The position numbers and the translations under genes are program-made. This document shows, piece by piece, positions 61,201 through 64,000 of a stretch of 64,000 nucleotides of DNA. Each line of letters starts with the position of its first letter. Position 1 is the stretch's first letter. This stretch comes from Toxoplasma gondii ME49 (taxonomy: Eukaryota > Apicomplexa > Conoidasida > Eucoccidiorida > Sarcocystidae), in assembly GCF_000006565.2 (NCBI RefSeq), contig NC_031475.1:1943535-2007534 (forward strand), in the 5' to 3' direction. The notes below the pieces were generated by a model that saw nothing but the letters and a program-made list of their open reading frames with translations, did no database searches and was not told the DNA's origin.

Positions 61201-64000
61201 CCTTCTCCCCCGCTGCTTCTTCTTCTCCAGCGTTTTCGTCCAACTCTCCTCGCATTTCCCTCGCCTCGACACAAGCGTCGTGTGACGGGCAGTTGACGAA
61301 CGCTCCTTCAGTTTCTTCCGAGACCGGGGAAGGCCCCGAATGCCTGCGACAGCCCGAATCAGTGGGGAGAAGCTATCGATTCGTCGGAGCCATCAGTGCG
61401 TGCTTCTTCAAGTTACTTCACAAACAGAGAGAGATGAAACTCACTCCCCAGGTGAGGAGACTGAGGCGGAAAAGGAGGATGTGGAGACGCGGAATTTGAC
61501 GCAAGGTCAAAGAGATGTACACACACGGATCAAAGCGTTCCAGGACAGCACCGAAAGGACAGAACTGCCATAGACGCCTTGGTTGGCTGTGTCATGTGCA
61601 GTGGCCGAGATACGAGTTAAATGTTCTCAAAGGTAGATACAGCTGAATTTGAATATCCGTTTTCTCGGAGTGTCATCATCAACACGAGTAGTGGTCTCTC
61701 TGTGAGGAGGGAGAGATGAACAGAAATGAGCTTCCCTTAAGACCTGCGACGTCTTGTGCAACGAACTGGACGAGAGTACCGAAATGACGACATCTGTTTT
61801 CCTCCCAAGTCCACGACCTTGCCAGGTGTGCTTGTTTCTTCTTGTTTCAAGAAAAGCGCCTCTTTCTGCTCTCTTGGAGGACTCTTCTTTTCTCTTCTCT
61901 CTGTAGTCATCATGTTGGCGCCGCTGCGGTCGCGTTTATTCTTCCACTCTTTGTTCTTTTTCTCCTTCGCCTTCTCAGACTGCTGCGTCGGTCACTTGGG
62001 CTCTGGGAGTCTTTCACATTCGCGACCCTCACTGGGCGTCTACTCTCAAGCACCGCCGGGCCTCAGTTGTCTCTTGTTTCACCTCCCAGTGTCTCTTGCC
62101 ATCGTCCTGCGACGCTTCGTCTTCTTCTTCTCCGTCTTCCTCGTTGTCTTCGTCTCTGTGTAAACCTTCCTTCTCGTCGTCTTCGCCGTCGCCTTCAAAG
62201 GACGACGCCTCTGACACTTCGTCTGCAGATGCTTCTCCTTTCTCGGTTGTCTCCGAGGAAGAGGACTCTCTGCATGCGTTCCTCAGCGGAGCGCAGACGC
62301 TCTCGAAGCTCGCAAATGGACTGGCCCTCCTGGGGATGGGCGACGTTGCAGACGAACTTGGCATTTTCCCTCTGCTCTCCACGGTGGAAACCTTTAGAGA
62401 TGTGAGTGTGAGCACAAACCGGAGAACGTTTCCGTGGAAGGGTGGAGGGGAAAACAACTCTGGAAAAGAGAGAAGAGGGGAGGAACAGTTCGCAGAACGA
62501 AAGCACGAAGGAAGAGAACGGGACCTGGGCGGCCGTGAGAAGCGGAAGAAGCTGAGAAGAGGAACTGACGAGATGAAGAAAGAGCGCAGAGATCAAAGGT
62601 GGGGAGAGCTGGAAGATGAGGAGAAAAAGAAAGAGGGAAGGCCAATCAGATGTGACGAGGAAGGAAACTGAGAGCAAGGGAGAGACGAGGACAGGATGAA
62701 CAAGAGAGCAGATGTGAAGAGCTCCTATGAGAGAACAAAGGGCAGGACAGGAGCAAGAGCATGGTTTTTGGAAGCGAAAAAAGTGCGATAGGCTAGAGGG
62801 AGGCAAATCTCACACAGAACTTGATGAAATCCGGTTCGACGCCTTTTCGCCGTTTCTTCAAGACATCAATCGTCTTCGTACGCCTTTTTTAGCGTAGGGC
62901 CTTCGGTATTTTTTTTCTGCTGTCCTCCACCACCACGAGCTGTTGTGCTGGAGTGTGCGACCTTTGCAGATCGAGTTGCCTCTGTCAATCCTCATGGCAG
63001 CTGCGATTTTCGATTTGACTCGAAGACCTGCGACTCTCGCCAATTCTCTCCTTCTCCCTGCAGCGCAGGCGATCTACGACCAGGTAGCAACGCTTTTCTG
63101 TCGAACATGGAGTGTATGTTTACACAACAACTGCAGACGCAGTTGCGTGACTTCTACATTGTAGAACTGTTCATCTTGAGTGGTGTGTGTCTTGGGAACA
63201 AACAGTGTGTGAGGTAGGCACGTAGTGTCGCTCCACTGGGGTGTGAATGGGGGAACCAGATGTTTGAAGGAGCTCTGGAACTCGTCTCGTATTTGACTTA
63301 GTTGAGCCGTTTTTCATGTTGGCTCTTCGTTTGCGATGTGTGACGCTTCAGCGAACGGCATTGCCGCCTTCGTATTATCCTTCTCTACGTTTTATTTCCA
63401 TGTCGACACTGCCCTCGGCATGGCCTGCACCTCTTCAGAACTTCTATGCGAATCCCGGGGCTTCCGCGGCCGTCTCGCCTGCCGGCCCTCCGTCGGTGTC
63501 GAGTTGCCACTGGATTTCTCCGCATATAAGCCGAGTGGCGACTCACGACATGTTGCTGCGGACGGCGTTCATTCAGAGCGAGAAACTTAGGAAGAGCAGT
63601 CGCGGCCGGGGGGCGCTCGTTCACCAGAGTCAGCACTTTGATGCCGTCGTTGGTCGTTTCTTGAGCAAGTCGCGAGTCGCGTCTCTCTTGTACAAGCCGT
63701 GGGAAAGTGTGGTGTGGCCAGGAGAAGCGCATGCGATGCAGGGTGGAGAGTCTGGCGACTCTCAGCAAGACGCAGGGAGAAGCCGAACGCGTTTCCGCGA
63801 GGCTGCAGGCGACCCGGCAGCCGAGGAAGACAACGAGTGGGGGGACGAAGTGACGCATGAAGCAGAGACAGGCTCCGATGCAGACACAGGACAGGGCTCG
63901 GTGGAGGAAGAAGACTGTCTGGTCGTCTTCCCAGAGAGAGTGAGAAAGGAGTTGATGTCCTGGCGCGGCGTGGGCGTGTCATGCGAAGTCCCCGTAGGTC
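58247..64000 (+). CDS. Helical-repeat (HPR/FASTK-like) protein, probable RAP-domain mitochondrial RNA-binding protein, 3' end outside window
   Basis: Exons, all phase 0: 58247-60163, 61035-61451, 62090-62401, 62970-63083, 63439-63993 (donor CCC|GTAGGT at the window edge); about 1,105 residues so far. Residues 1-60 are Arg/Ser-rich and acid-poor, like a mitochondrial presequence. Next comes a Ser-rich run (about 60-115), then from residue 193 (MTPRELRNAIADCARRQI) repeated helical hairpins such as LRPEHIATIFRSLATVQ, FRLQDISLLLSALARLEVRD and DFALVMHAFVRMQ. A charged insert (about 380-430) and further helices (NGLALLGMGDVADELGIF) follow. The last exon ends ELMSWRGVGVSCEVP, the kind of sequence that directly precedes a RAP domain, though the RAP domain itself lies beyond the window. 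Apicomplexan proteins of this type bind fragmented mitochondrial rRNA (family knowledge); the assignment here is inferred. The acceptor at 62,090 is the least certain splice site. Confidence 0.75.

Overview
This looks like nuclear DNA of an apicomplexan parasite, most likely a tissue-cyst coccidian (Sarcocystidae: the Toxoplasma/Hammondia/Neospora/Besnoitia group). The reasons are gene-dense but intron-rich genes with short GT-AG introns, many TGCATGC palindromes, long (TA)n tracts in introns and spacers, a mitochondrial RAP/heptatricopeptide-type protein, and an axonemal dynein in an otherwise ordinary housekeeping neighbourhood. The genus cannot be fixed from the sequence alone. All exon models were built by eye from conserved protein motifs, GT-AG signals and reading-phase agreement.

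Layout: (1) 1-24,972, minus strand: one very large gene for an outer-arm (alpha-type) axonemal dynein heavy chain. Its N-terminus is a six-FGG kelch propeller followed by IPT/TIG and filamin-type Ig domains, then tail, linker, AAA1, AAA2 and the start of AAA3. The window cuts off AAA3 onward. (2) 24,973-30,400: a long spacer with no gene I can defend. (3) 30,401-35,632, minus strand: a complete 8-exon, 409-aa 26S proteasome ATPase RPT6 (PSMC5). (4) 35,633-37,217: a divergent promoter region. (5) 37,218-45,024, plus strand: a complete 11-exon, 936-aa MSH2 mismatch-repair ATPase. (6) 47,404-48,618, plus: a two-exon, 181-aa protein resembling ABM-fold (dimeric alpha-beta barrel) proteins. (7) 50,086-52,345, minus: a CDGSH-type iron-sulfur protein with an unusual CDDTH core. 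(8) 56,868-57,188, plus: a single-exon, 106-aa Tim9/10-like twin-CX3C protein. (9) 58,247 to beyond 64,000, plus: a large helical-repeat protein that appears to be running into a RAP domain.

The genes do not form a pathway. They cover flagellar motility (needed in apicomplexans only by the male gamete), protein degradation, DNA repair, and at least two or three mitochondrial functions (small Tim chaperone, RAP/HPR RNA-binding protein, CDGSH iron-sulfur protein). No virus, transposon, CRISPR array, tRNA or rRNA gene was recognised. The most unusual items are the composite N-terminus of the dynein with its short tail, the CDDTH variant of the CDGSH motif, and the myristoylation-like start of the Tim-like protein.
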